Below, in pieces: positions 26,338-38,508 of a stretch of 64,000 bases of DNA. Made by a program: the position numbers and the translations under genes. A model generated the notes under the pieces. That model saw only the letters and a list, made by a program, of their open reading frames with translations, made no database searches and was not told where the DNA came from. The number at the start of each line of letters is the position of its first letter. Positions within the stretch are counted from its first letter, which is position 1. Origin of the DNA: Hyperoodon ampullatus (lineage: Eukaryota; Chordata; Mammalia; Artiodactyla; Ziphiidae); assembly GCA_949752795.1 (NCBI GenBank), contig CATKHW010000562.1:1488001-1552000 (forward strand). Reading direction: 5' to 3'.

Positions 26338-28039
26338 CAAGCAAGCGGGCAATGCAAATCTGCACTACAAAGAAGTATCACTTCCCACCTGTCAAAAGGG
26401 ACATCCACAAAATGTGTAAAAACCAGAAAGGGAAGAAATGCCCTGGAGAATAAGGAGCCTTGTTATGCTGATGGGTGGGATGTAAATTGCCAACTGCCTC
26501 TCTGGAGGAGTACATTGTGTTCCCTAAAACAAGTAAAGAACAGAGCTACAGAGCCCAGGGCACTTCCAGTCTAGGGAATATACCTTGGGAAAACTGAAAA
26601 TCAATAAGACAGAGCCACCCCAAAATTTAGGGCTGCACTGCTTACAAGGACCTCAACTTGGGTACACCTTAAATATCCCAGGAAATATAAAAATGGTTCA
26701 AAAAATTGTGGTAGTTACATACGATGGAATATCCCTCAGCCATGAAATCAATGTCATAAGACCAGTAGCAGCAAAATGGGCAGATTCAGGTACGATGATT
26801 CTAAGTGAAATTAGTCACACAGAAAAAGAAACTTATCATAAGATATCACTTATGAAGATCCTGTAAACATGGCTACACTTGAACTGAGTTAGGAAAGAGA
26901 ACAGTGTCTCACATTTAGAAAACACTCTTATGCCTGCTTAAGGGGGAAGGAGAGGTGGGGTGATGCATAAAACCAGAGTTTGATATAAGCACAGGTACCG
27001 TTCCAAAAACCAACTATGGAATAGACAAGACCTACACCTTCCTCAGTGAAAGGGACTCAAAACCCCATATTTCCCGCAGAGGAATATATCTGACTAGTAA
27101 GAATCTTAAAACCTATGTATTGATATGTCTCCGTAAGGGAATCAAGTGTGTCTAGACAGGCATAAACATGGCAGCGAGAATCAGCTCAAGCCCAGTATAA
27201 AAAGGAATTTCAAAAACAAAACATAAAAACTGGGAAATTCTTTAAAATTCCTTCAGGGTCTCTGATGAAACCTGGAATGACCCTATCTAAAACGACAGCT
27301 GGATGTGGCATAAGGAGGGACACTTGGGACTGAGACGATTGGTGAGATTGGGTGAGCAAATGCAGACCTTTTAAAGCACAAATGCCTGGCTCCCATTCCA
27401 TGGGTCCCAAATCTCCAGGTTGAAGGGAATATTACTACAGATATAACATGTACGGGAAACCAAGGGAACGGACACACTGTGAATACGAAAGGTTTCTAAA
27501 ACTCAATGAATAGCCCCTCTCCTGGGGCTCTGGTTTGACTTTCCATCTGCTTTACTATCAACCTCCCAACTTGGAGAGACAGCCCCTTTAACCTCCTGGT
27601 TCGCACAGGTTGCCAATTTGGCAGAGGATGAAAGGCAAGAGGGAGAACCAATGAGAGAGTCGGTATTAGGCATTTGGACGGACACATATCTCTGTAATTT
27701 CCCGGCAGGAAGAAGAATTAACCAAAGTCTCAGCCACCCACCGGGAACCAGTATAGGTCCTGAACCAAAATTTTGGACTTGCGGTCAGCTCACCAAAAAC
27801 GAGTTGAAAAATGGAGCTCAGGGGCACAGCCATTCACAAACTGGCCGAGTAATAAAGGAAAACTATCATCCAAAAATCTGTTCAGGGAAGGCAACGAGGC
27901 GGACTTGAAAGCGAGGCAGAATAGCAGGAATCAGATTTCAAGAGGTACGTTGGAATCACCTTTAAAGCACAGGAAGAGGGGCACAACTTCGACAATGATG
28001 CACTTGGCCAAAAAGGGCGTATGCGTTTTCTACTGAATA
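26301..28039 (+). repeat. Satellite monomer m7 (E type), 1739 bp
   Basis: This is a complete E monomer. The ORF2-tail frame from 26585 to its stop at 26866 is open. Confidence 0.95.
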
Positions 28040-28076
28040 TATTCAGGAGAAAACGCATACGTCCTTTTTGGCCAAG
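28003..28076. repeat. Palindrome, two mismatched pairs
   Basis: The centre is at 28039/28040. The differences are TTCTACTG on the left arm and ACGTCC on the right arm. Confidence 0.9.
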
Positions 28077-29778
28077 CAAGCAAGCGGGCAATGCAAATCT
28101 GCACTACAAAGAAGTATCACTTCCCACCGGTCAAAAGGGACATCCACAAAATGTGTAAAAACCAGAAAGGCAAGACAGGCCCTGGAGAACAGGGAGCCTT
28201 GTTATGCTGAAGGGCGGGATGTAAATTGCCAACTGCCACTCTGGAGGAGTGCACTGTGTTCCCTAAAGCAAGTAAACAACAGAGCTACAGATCCAAGGGC
28301 ACTTCCAGTCTAGGGAATATACCTGGGGAAAACTGAAAATCAATAAGACAGAGCCACCACAAAATTTAGGGCTGCACTGCTTACAAAGACCTCAACTTGG
28401 ATACACCTTAAGTATCCAAGTAAATATAAAAATGGTTCAAAAAATTGTGGTATTTACGTACGATGGAATATCCCTCAGCCATGAAATCAATGTCATAAGA
28501 CCAGTAGCAGCAAAATGGGTGGATTCAGGTACGATGATTCTAAGTGAAATAAGTCACAGAGAAAAAGAAACTTATCATAAGATATCACTTATGAAGATCC
28601 TATCAACATGGCTACACTTGAACTGAGTTAGGAAAGAGAACAGTGTCTCACATTTAGAAAACACTCTTATGCCTGCTTAAGGGGGAAGGAGAGGTGGGGT
28701 GATGCATAAAACCAGAGTTTGATATAAGCACAGGTACCGTTCCAAAAACCAACTATGGAATAGACAAGACCTACACCTTCCTCAGTGAAAGGGACTCAAA
28801 ACCCCATATTTCCCGCAGAGGAATATATCTGACTAGGAAGAATCTTAAAACCTATGTATTGATATGTCTCCGTAAGTGAATCAAGTGTGTCTAGACTGAC
28901 ATAAACATGGCAGCGAGAATCAGCTCAAACCCACTATAAAAAGGAATTTCAAAAACAAAACAAAAAAACTCGGAAATTCTTTACAATTCCTTTCGCGTCC
29001 CTGATGAAACCTGGAATGACCTTATCTTCAACGACAGCTGGATGTGGCATAAGGAGGGACACTTGCGACTGAGACGATTGGTGAGATTGGGTGAGCAAAT
29101 GCAGACCCTTTAAAGTAATAATGCATGGCACCCATTCCATGGGTCCCAACTCTCCAGGTTGAAGGGAATATTACTACAGATATAACATGTACGGGAAACC
29201 TAGGCAACGGACACACTGTGAATACGAAAGGTTTCTAAAACTCAACGAATAGCCCCTATCCTGGTGCTCCGGTTTGACTTTCCATCTGCTTTACTATCAA
29301 CCTCCCAGCTTGGAGAGACCGCCCCTTTAACCTCCTGGTTCGCACAGGTTTCCAATTTGGCAGAGGATGAAAGGGAAGAGGGAGAACCAATGAGAGAGTA
29401 GCTGTTAGGCATTTGGACGGGCACATATCACTCTAACTTCCCGACAGGAAGAAGAATTAACCAAAGTCTCAGCCCCCCACCGGGAACCAGCATAGGTCCT
29501 GAACCAAAATTTTGGACTTGCGGTCAGCTCACCAAAAACGAGTTGAAAAATGGAGCTCAGGGGCACAGCAATTCACAAACTGGCCGAGTAATAAAGGACA
29601 ACTATCGTCCAAAAATCTGTTGAGGGAAGGCAACGAGGCGGACTTGAAAGCGAGGCAGCATAGCAGGAAACAGATTTCAAGAGGTACGTTGGAATCGCCT
29701 TTAAAGCACAGGAAGAGGGGCACAACTTAGACAATGATGCACTTGGTCAAAAAGGGCGTATGCGTTTTCTCCTGAATA
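28040..29778 (+). repeat. Satellite monomer m8 (E type), 1739 bp
   Basis: This is a complete E monomer. A substitution turns CAA into a stop-free but altered context near 28360 (CCACCACAAAA), and the tail frame is shortened at its start. Confidence 0.93.
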
Positions 29779-29815
29779 TATTCAGGAGAAAACGCATACG
29801 TGCATTTTGGCCAAG
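29742..29815. repeat. Palindrome, about four mismatched pairs
   Basis: The centre is at 29778/29779. The left arm has GGTCAAAAAG and the right arm has ACGTGCATTTTGG. Confidence 0.88.
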
Positions 29816-31515
29816 CAAGCAAGCGGCAATGCAAATCTGCACTACAAAAAAGTATCACTTCCCACCGGTCAAAAGGGACATCCACAAAATGTGTAAAAAC
29901 AAGAAAGGCAAGACAGGACCTGGAGAACAGGGTGCCTTGTTATGCTGATGGGCGGGATGTAAATTGCAGACTGCCTCTGTGGAAGAGTACATTGTGTTCC
30001 CTAAAACAAGTAAAGAACAGAGCTACAGAGCCAAGGGCACTTCCAGTCGAGGGAATATACCTTGGGAAAACTGAAAATCAATAAGACAGAGCCACCCCAA
30101 AATTTAGGGCTGCACTGCTTACAAGGACCTCAACTTGGGTACACCTTAAATATCCCAGGAAATATAAAAATGGTTCAAAAAATTGTGGTACTTACGTACG
30201 ATGGAATATCCCTCAGCCATGAAATCAATGTCATAAGACCAGTAGCAGCAAAATGGGTGGATTCAGGTACGATGATTCTAAGTGAAATAAGTCACACAGA
30301 AATAGAAACTTATCATAAGATATCACTTATGAAGATCCTGTAAACATGGATACACTTGAACTGAGTTAGGAAAGAGAACAGTGTCTCACTTTTAGAAAAC
30401 ACTCTTATACCTGCTTAAGGGGGAAGGAGAGGTGGGGTGATGCATAAAACCAGAGTTTGATATAAGCACAGGTACCGTTCCAAAAACCAACTATGGAATA
30501 GACAAGACCTACACCTTCCTCAGTGAAAGGGACTCAATACCCCATATTTCCCGCAGAGGAATATATCTGACTAGTAAGAATCTTAACACCTATGTATTGA
30601 TATGTCTCCATAAGGGAATCAAGTGTGTCTAGACTGGCATAAACATGGCAGCGAGAATCAGCTCAAACCCACTATAAAAAGGAATTTCAAAAATAAAACA
30701 AAAAAATTGGGAAATTCTTTACAATTCCTTCTGGGTCTTTGATGAAACCTGGAATGACCCTATCTACAATGACAGCTGGATGTGGCATAAGGATGGACAC
30801 TTGGGACTGAGAGGATTGGTGAGATTGGGTGAGCAAATGCAGACCCTTTAAAGCACAAATTCCTGGCACCCATTCCATGGGTCCCAACTCTCCAGGTTGA
30901 AGGGAATATTACTACAGTTATAACATGTACGGAAAACCAAGAGAACCGACACACTGTGAATACGAAAGTTTTCTAAAACTCAACGAATAGTCCCTCTCCT
31001 GGTGCTCTGGTTTGACTTTCCATCTGCTTTACTATGAACCTCCCAACTTGGAGAGACTGCCCCTTTAACCTCCTGGTTCGCACAGGTTGCCAATTTGCAG
31101 AGGATGAAAGGGAAGAGGGAGAACCAATGAGAGAGTAGCTGTTAGGCATATGGACGGGCACATATCCCTGTAATTTCCCGGCAGGAAGAAGAATTAACCA
31201 AAGTCTCAGCCCCCCACCGGGAACCAGTATAGGTCCTGAACCAAAATTTTGGACGTGCGGTCAGCTCACCAAAAACGAGTTGAAAAATGGAGCTCAGGGA
31301 CACAGCATTTCACAAACTGGCCGAGTAATAATGGACAACTATCGTCCAAAAATCTGTTGAGGGAAGGCAACGAGGCGGACTGGAAAGCGAGGCAGAATAG
31401 CAGGAAACAGATTTCAAGAGGTACGTTGGAATCGCCTTTAAAGCACAGGAAGAGGGGCACAACTTCAACAAAGATGCACTAGGCCAAAAAGGGTGTATGC
31501 GTTTTCTCCTAAATA
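29779..31515 (+). repeat. Satellite monomer m9 (E type), 1737 bp
   Basis: This is a complete E monomer with a 1-bp loss in the AGCAAGCGGCAATGC stretch near 29819. Because of the loss, the MQICTTKKYHF-type frame joins the right-arm frame here. Confidence 0.93.
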
Positions 31516-31552
31516 TATTCAGGAGAAAACACATACGCCCTTTTTGGCCAAG
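31479..31552. repeat. Palindrome, about four mismatched pairs
   Basis: The centre is at 31515/31516, with the core altered to AAATATATTC. Confidence 0.88.
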
Positions 31553-33255
31553 CAAGCAAGCGGACAATGCAAATCTGCACTACAAAGAAGTATCACTTCC
31601 CACCGGTCAAAAGGGACATCCACAAAAAAGTGGAAAAACCAGAAAGTCAAGACAGGCCCTGGAGAACAGGGAGCCTTGTTATGCTGATGGGCGGGATGTA
31701 AATTGCCCACTGCCTCTCCAGAGGAGTACACTGTATTCCCTAAAACAAGTAAAGAACAGAGCTACAGAGCCAAGGGCACTTCCAGTCTAGGGAATATACC
31801 TTGGGAAAACTGAAAATCAATAAGACAGAGCCACCCCAAAATTTAGGGCTGCACTGCTTACAAGGACCTCAACTTGGGTACACCTTAAATATCCCAGGAA
31901 ATATAAAAATGGTTCAAAAAATTGTGGTACTTACGTACGATGGAATATCCCTCAGCCATGAAATCAATGTCATAAGACCAGTAGCAGCAAAATGGGTGGA
32001 TTCAGGTACGATGATTCTAAGTGAAATAAGTCACACAGAAAAAGAAACTTATCATAAGATATCACTTATGAAGATTCTGTAAACATGGCTACACTTGAAC
32101 TGAGTTAGGAAAGAGAACAGTGTCTCACATTTAGAAAACACTCTTATGCCTGCTTAAGGGGGAAGGAGAGGTGGGGTGATGCATAAAACCAGAGTTTGAT
32201 ATAAGCACAGGTCCCGTTCCAAAAACCAACTATGGAATAGACAAGACCTACACCTTCCTCAGTGAAAGGGTCTCAAAACCCCATATTTCCCGCAGAGGAA
32301 TATATCTGACTAGTAAGAATCTTAAAACCTATGTATTGATATGTCTCCATAAGGGAATCAAGTGTGTCTAGACTGGCATAAACATGGCAGCGAGAATCAG
32401 CTCAAACCCACTCTAAAAAGGAATTTCAAAAACAAAACAAAAAACCTGGGAAATTCTTTACAATTCCTTCAGGGTCTCTGATGAAACCTGGAATGACCTT
32501 ATCTACAACGACAGCTGGATGTGGCATAAGGCTGCACACTTGGGACTGAGAGGATTGGTGAGATTGGTTGATCAAATGCAGACCCTTTAAAGAACAAATG
32601 CCTGGCACCCATTCCATGGGTCCCAAATCTCCGGGTTGAAGGGAATATTACCACAGTTATAACATGTACGGGATACCTAGAGAACGGACACACTGTGAAT
32701 ACAAAAGGTTTCTAAAACTCAAAGAATAGTCCCTCTCCTGGTGCTCCGGTTTGACTTTCCATGTACTTTACTATCAACCTCCCAACTTGGAGAGACAGCC
32801 CCTTTAACTTCCTGGTTCGCACACGTTGCCAATTTGGCAGAGGATGAAAGGGAAGAGGGAGAACCAATGAGAGAGTAGCTGTTAGGCATTTGGACGGGCA
32901 CATATCACTGTAATTTCCCAGCTGGAAGAAGAATTAACCAAAGACTCAGCCACCCACCGGGAACCAGTATAGGTCCTGAACCAAAATTTTTGACTTGCGG
33001 TCAGCTCACCAAAAACGAGTTGAAAAATGGAGCTCAGGGGCACAGCATTTCACAAACTGGCCGAGTAATAAAGGACAACTATCGTCCAAAAATCTGTTGA
33101 GGGAAGGCAACGAGGCGGACTTGAAAGCGAGGCAGAATAGCAGGAAACAGATTTCAAGAGGTACGTTGGAATCGCCTTTAAAGCACAGGAAGAGGGGCAC
33201 AACTTCGACAATGATGCACTTGGCCAAAAAGGGCGTATGCGTTTTCTCCTGAATA
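31516..33255 (+). repeat. Satellite monomer m10 (E type), 1740 bp
   Basis: This is a complete E monomer. The ORF2-tail frame 31801-32082 is open. Confidence 0.95.
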
Positions 33256-33292
33256 TATTCAGGAGAAAACGCATACGCCCTTTTTGGCCAAG
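33219..33292. repeat. Perfect 74-bp palindrome
   Basis: Every base from 33219 to 33255 pairs with 33256 to 33292 and there is no spacer. The arm runs outward from the GAATATATTC core through TCTCCT, GTTTT, GTATGC and GGCC to CTTGG. The first base outside does not pair. Confidence 0.97.
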
Positions 33293-33539
33293 CAAGCAAG
33301 CGGGCAATGCAAATCTGCACTACAAAGAAGTATCACTTCCCACCGGTCAAAAGGGACATCCACAAAATGTGTAAAAACCAGAAAGACAAGACAGGCCCTG
33401 GAGAACAGGGAGCCTTGTTATGCTGATGGGCGGGATGCAAATTGCCAACTGTCTCTCTGGAGGAGTGCATTGTGTTCCCTAAAACAAGTAAAGAACAGAG
33501 CTACAGAGCCAAGGGCACTTCCAGTCTAGGGAATATTCC

Positions 33540-33821
33540 TTGGGAAAACTGAAAATCAATAAGACAGAGCCACCCCAAAATTTAGGGCTGCACTGCTTAC
33601 AAGGACCTCAACTTGGGTACACCTTAAATATCCCAGGAAATATAAAAATGGTTCAAAAAATTGTGGTACTTACGTACGATGGAATATCCCTCAGCCATGA
33701 AATCAATGTCATAAGACCAGTAGCAGCAAAATGGTTGGATTCAGGTACGATGATTCTAAGTGAAATAAGTCACACAGAAAAAGAAACTTATCATAAGATA
33801 TCACTTATGAAGATCCTGTAA
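33540..33821 (+). pseudogene. L1 ORF2 C-terminal end, open 93-codon remnant
   Basis: The frame ends with MILSEISHTEKETYHKISL and a stop, which matches the position and pattern of the extreme C-terminus of mammalian L1 ORF2p (TIILSKLSQEQK-like). It has a TTG, not an ATG, at its left end. The same open frame is found in m7, m9, m10, m13, m15, m16, m20 and m21. A C-to-T change giving TAA closes it in m22 and all later monomers, so there is no sign that it is kept for coding. Confidence 0.75.
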
Positions 33822-33896
33822 ACATGGCTACACTTGAACTGAGTTAGGAAAGAGAACTGTGTATCACATTTAGAAAACACTCTTATGCCTGCTTAA

Positions 33897-33915
33897 GGGG
33901 GAAGGAGAGGTGGGG
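33897..33915 (+). other. G-rich polypurine tract of the L1 3' UTR
   Basis: GGGGGAAGGAGAGGTGGGG lies in the 3' UTR part and recurs at this phase in nearly all monomers. L1 3' UTRs are known to hold such tracts, which can form G-quadruplexes. Only the two outer G runs are longer than two, so a weak structure is expected. Confidence 0.6.
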
Positions 33916-34186
33916 TGATGCATAAAACCAGAGTTTGATATAAGCACAGGTACCATTCCAAAAACCAACTATGGAATAGAAAAGACCTACAACTTCCTCA
34001 GTGAATGGGACTCAAAACCCCATATTTCCCGCAGAGGAATATATCTGACTAGTAAGAATCTTAAAACCTATGTATTGATATGTCTCCATAAGGGAATCAA
34101 GTGTGTCTAGACTGGCATAAACATGGCATCGAGAATCAGCTCAAACCCACTATAAAAAGGAATTTCAAAAACAAAACAAAAAAACT

Positions 34187-34994
34187 GGGAAATTCTTTAC
34201 AATTCCTTCAGGGTCTCTGATGAAACCTGGAATGACCCTATCTACAACGACAGCTGGATGTGGCATAAGGCGGCACACTTGGGACTGAGAGGATTGGTGA
34301 GATTGGGTGAGCAAATGCAGACCCTTTAAAGCAATAATGCATGGTACCCATTCCATGGGTCCCAACTCTCCAGGTTGAAGGGAATATTACTACAGTTATA
34401 ACATGTACGGGAAACCTAGAGAACGGACACACTGTGAATACGAAAGGTTTCTAAAACTCAACGAATAGTCCCTCTCCTGGTGCTCCGGTTTGACTTTCCA
34501 TCTGCTTTACTATCAACCTCCCAACTTGGAGAGACAGCCCCTTTAACCTCCTGGTTCGCACAGGTTGCCAATTTGGCAGAGAATGAAAGGGAAGAGGGAG
34601 AACCAATGAGAGAGTAGCTGTTAGGCATTTGGACGGGCACATAACACTGTAATTTCCCGGCAGGAAGAAGAAATAACCAAAGTCTCAGCCACCCACCGGG
34701 AACCAGTATAGGTCCTGAACCAAAATTTTGGACTTGCGGTCAGCTCACCAAAAACGAGTTGAAAAATGGAGCTCAGGGGCACAGCAATTCACAAACTGGC
34801 CGAGTAATAAAGGACAACTATCGTCCAAAAATCTGTTGAGGGAAGGAAACGAGGCAGACTTGAAAGCGAGGCAGAATAGCAGGAAACAGATTTCAACAGG
34901 TACGTTGGAATCGCCTTTAAAGCACAGGAAGAGGGGCACAACTTCGACAATGATGCACTTGGCCAAAAAGGGCGTATGCGTTTTCTCCTGAATA
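34187..34994. other. Non-L1 part of the monomer, origin unknown (reference copy)
   Basis: About 808 bp lie between the A-rich L1 end and the palindrome centre. No gene, tRNA-like SINE head or L1 segment was recognised here, apart from the last 37 bp, which form the inverted palindrome arm. It may be host DNA captured together with the L1 insertion, or a diverged element. Confidence 0.6.
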
Positions 34995-35031
34995 TATTCA
35001 GGAGAAAACGCATACGCCCTTTTTGGCCAAG
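34958..35031. repeat. Perfect 74-bp palindrome
   Basis: The centre is at 34994/34995, and the sequence is the same as at 33219-33292. Confidence 0.97.
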
Positions 35032-36732
35032 CAAGCAAGCGGGCAATGCAAATCTGCACTACAAAGAAGTATCGCTTCCCACCGGTCAAAAGGGACATCC
35101 ACAAAATGTGTAAAAACCAGAAAGGCAAGACAGGCCCTGGAGAACAGGGAGCCTTGTTATGCTGATGGGCGGGATGTAAATTGCCAACTGCCTCTCTGGA
35201 GGAGTGCTTTGTGTTCCCTAAAACAAGTAAACAACAGAGCTACAGAGCCAAGGGCACTTCCAGTCTAGGGAATATACCTTGGGAAAACTGAAAATCAATA
35301 AGACAGAGCCACCCCAAAATTTAGGGCTGCACTGCTTACAGGCACCTCACCTGGGTACACCTTAAATATCCCAGGAAATATAAAAATGGTTCCAAAAATT
35401 GTGGTACTTACGTACGATGGAATATCCCTAGGACAAGAAATCAATGTCATAAGACCAGTAGCAGCAAATGGGTGGATTCAGGTATGATGATTCTAAGTGA
35501 AATAAGTCACACAGAAAAAGAAACATATCATAAGATATCACTTATGAAGATCCTGTAAACATGGCTACACTTGAACTGAGTTAGGAAAGAGAACAGTGTC
35601 TCAAATTTAGAAAACACCATTATGCCTGCTTAAGGGGGAAGGAGAGGTGGTGTGATGCATAAAACCAGAGTTTGATATAAGCACAGGTACCGTTCCAAAA
35701 ACCAACTATGGAATAGACAAGACCTACACCTTCCTCAGTGAAAGGGAACTCAAAACCCCATATTTCCCGCAGAGGAATATATCTGACTAGTAAGAATCTT
35801 AAAACCTATGTATTGATATGTCTCCGTAAGGGAATCAAGTGTGTCTAGACTGGCATAAACATGACAGCGAGAATCAGCTCAAACCCACTATAAAAAGGAA
35901 TTTCAAAAACAAATCAAAAAAACTGGGAAATTCTTTACAATTCCTTCAGGGTCTCTGATAAAACCTGGAATGACCCTATCTACAATGACAGCTAGATGTG
36001 GCATAAGGAGGGCCACTTGGGACTGAAAAGTTTGGTGAGATTGGGTGAGCAAATGCAGACCCTTTAAAGCACAAATGCCTGGCACCCATTCCTAGGGTCC
36101 AAACTCTCCAGGTTGAAGGGAATATTACTACAGCTATAACATGTACGGGAAACCTAGAGAACGGACACACTGTGAATACGAAAGGTTTCTAAAACTCAAC
36201 GAATAGTCCCTCTCCTGGTGCTCCGGTTTGACTTTCCATCTGCTTTACTATCAATCTCCGAACTTGGAGAGACAGCCCCTTTAACCTCCTGGTTCGCATA
36301 GGTTGCCAATTTGGCAGAGTATGAAAGGGAAGAGGGAGAACCAATGAGAGAGTAGCTGTTAGGCATTTGAACGGGCACATATCACTTTAATTTCCCGGCA
36401 GTAAGAAGAATTAACCAAAGTCTCAGCCACCCACCGGGAACCAGTATAGGTCCTGAACCAAAATTATGGACTTGCGGTCAGCTCACCAAAAACGCGTTGA
36501 AAAATGGAACTCAGGGGCACAGCAATTCACATACTCGCCGAGTAATAAAGGACAACTATCGTCCAAAAATCTGTTGAGGGAAGGCAACGAGGCGGACTTG
36601 AAAGCGAGGCAGAATAGCAGGAAACAGATTTCAAGAGGTACGTTGGAATCGCCTTTAAAGCACAGGAAGAGGGACACAACTTCGAATATGATGCACTTGG
36701 CCAAAAACGGCGTATGCGTTTTCTCCTGAATA
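34995..36732 (+). repeat. Satellite monomer m12 (E type), 1738 bp
   Basis: Private variants shared with m14 include CCCTAGGACA in place of CCCTCAGCCA (35426 and 38904), GAGGTGGTGTGATG (35645 and 39122) and one A lost in AGCAGCAAATGGG. These support a dimer duplication m11-m12 to m13-m14. The lost A breaks the ORF2-tail frame. Confidence 0.95.
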
Positions 36733-36769
36733 TATTCAGGAGAAAACGCATACGCCCTTTTTGGCCAAG
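36696..36769. repeat. Palindrome, one mismatched pair
   Basis: The centre is at 36732/36733. The left arm has AAAAACGGCG. Confidence 0.93.
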
Positions 36770-38471
36770 CAAGCAAGCGGGCAATGCAAATCTGCACTAC
36801 AAAGAAGTATCACTTCCCACCGGTCAAAAGGGACATCCACAAAATGTGTAAAAACCAGAAAGACAAGACAGTCCCTGGAGAACAGGGAGCCTTTTTATGC
36901 TGATGGGTGTGATGCAAATTGCCAACTGTCTCTCTGGAGGAGTGCATTGTGTTCCCTAAAACAAGTAAAGAACAGAGCTACAGAGCCAAGGGCACTTCCA
37001 GTCTAGTGAATATTCCTTGGGAAAACTGAAAATCAATAAGACAGAGCCACCCCAAAATTTAGGGCTGCACTGCTTACAAGGACCTCAACTTGGGTACACC
37101 TTAAATATCCCAGGAAATATAAAAATGGTTCAAAAAATTGTGGTACTTACGTACGATGGATTATCCGTCAGCCATGAAATCAATGTCATAAGACCAGTAG
37201 CAGCAAAATGGTTGGATTCAGGTATGATGATTCTAAGTGAAATAAGTCACACAGAAAAAGAAACTTATCATAAGATATCACTTATGAAGATCCTGTAAAC
37301 ATGGCTACACTTGAACTGAGTTAGGAAAGAGAACTGTGTCTCACATTTAGAAAACACCCTTATGCCTGCTTAAGGGGGAAGGAGAGGTGGGGTTATGCAT
37401 AAAACCAGAGTTTGATATAAGCACAGGTACCGTTCCAAAAACCAACTATGGAATAGACAAGACCTACACCTTCCTCAGTGAAAGGGACTCAAAACCCCAT
37501 ATTTCCCGCAGAGGAATATATCTGACTAGTAAGAATCTTAAAACCTATGTATTGATATGTCTCCATAAGGGAATCAAGTGTGTCTAGACTGGCATAAACA
37601 TGGCAGCGAGAATCAGCTCAAACCCACTATAAAAAGGAATTTCAAAAACAAAACAAAAAAACTGGGAAATTCTTTACAATTCCTTCAGGGTCTCTGATGA
37701 AACCTGGAATGACCCTATCTACAACGACAGTTGGATGTGGCATAAGGCGGCACACTTGGGACTGAGAGGATTGGTGAGATTGGGTGAGCAAATGCAGACC
37801 CTTTAAAGCAATAATGCATGGTACCCATTCCATGGGTCCCAACTCTCCAGGTTGAAGGGAATATTATTACAGTTATAACATGTACGGGAAACCTAGAGAA
37901 CGGACACACTGTGAATACGAAAGGTTTCTAAAACTCAACGAATAGTCCCTCTCCTGGTGCTCCGGTTTGACTTTCCATCTGCTTTACTATCAACCTCCCA
38001 ACTTGGAGAGACAGCCCCTTTAACCTCCTGGTTCGCACAGGTTGCCAATTTGCCAGAGGATGAAAGGGAAGAGGGAGAACCAATGAGAGAGTAGCTGTTA
38101 GGCATTTGGACGGGCACATAACACTGTAATTTCCCGGCAGGAACAAGAATTAACCAAAGTCTCAGCCACCCACCGGGAACCAGTATAGGTCCTGAACCAA
38201 AATTTTGGACTTGCGGTCAGCTCACCAAAAACGAGTTGAAAAATGGAGCTCAGGGCCACAGCAATTCACAAACTGGCCGAGTAATAAAGGACAACTATCG
38301 TCCAAAAATCTGTTGAGGGAGGGCAACGATGCGGACTCGAAAGCGAGGCAGAATAGCAGGAATCAGATTTCAAGAGGTACGTTGGAAACGCCTTTAAAGC
38401 ACAGGAAGAGGGGCACAACTTCGACAATGATGCACTTGGCCAAAAAAGGCGTATGCGTTTTCTCCTGAATA
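36733..38471 (+). repeat. Satellite monomer m13 (E type), 1739 bp
   Basis: This is the sister of m11, 3477 bp upstream. The ORF2-tail frame 37017-37298 is open. Confidence 0.95.
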
Positions 38472-38508
38472 TATTCAGGAGAAAACGCATACGCCCTTTT
38501 TGGCCAAG
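38435..38508. repeat. Palindrome, one mismatched pair
   Basis: The centre is at 38471/38472. The left arm has CAAAAAAGGCG. Confidence 0.93.

Larger units (their letters stand above)
33256..34186 (+). mobile_element. LINE-1 3' end fragment in the reference monomer
   Basis: The fragment is a 5'-truncated L1 in + orientation. The palindrome right arm (TTCAGGAGAAAACGCATACG) resembles the ORF2 stretch just before the MQIKTT-type motif. The fragment then follows the L1 order through the ORF2 stop, the G-rich polypurine tract, the GGGAATCAAGTGTG stretch (phase about 855) and an A-rich end. The same interval is present in every complete monomer of this window. Confidence 0.8.
33256..34994 (+). repeat. 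Satellite monomer m11 (E type), reference monomer, 1739 bp
   Basis: Used here as the reference for monomer phases. Phase 1-566 is the L1 ORF2 tail, ending at the stop at 33821. Phase 567-931 is the L1 3' UTR with its A-rich end. Phase 932-1739 is non-L1 sequence. It shares private variants with m13 (GATGCAAATTGCCAACTGTC at 33434 and 36912, AATGGTTGGATTC, GAGAACTGTGT), which indicates that m11-m12 and m13-m14 arose by duplication of a dimer. Confidence 0.95.

Noticed and set aside
34566..34578. TGCCAATTTGGCA as an NFI-type site
   Set aside because: The half-sites are in the inverse order to TTGGCN5GCCAA, and the motif is lost in the alpha/beta monomers (TTCCAATTTGGCA).
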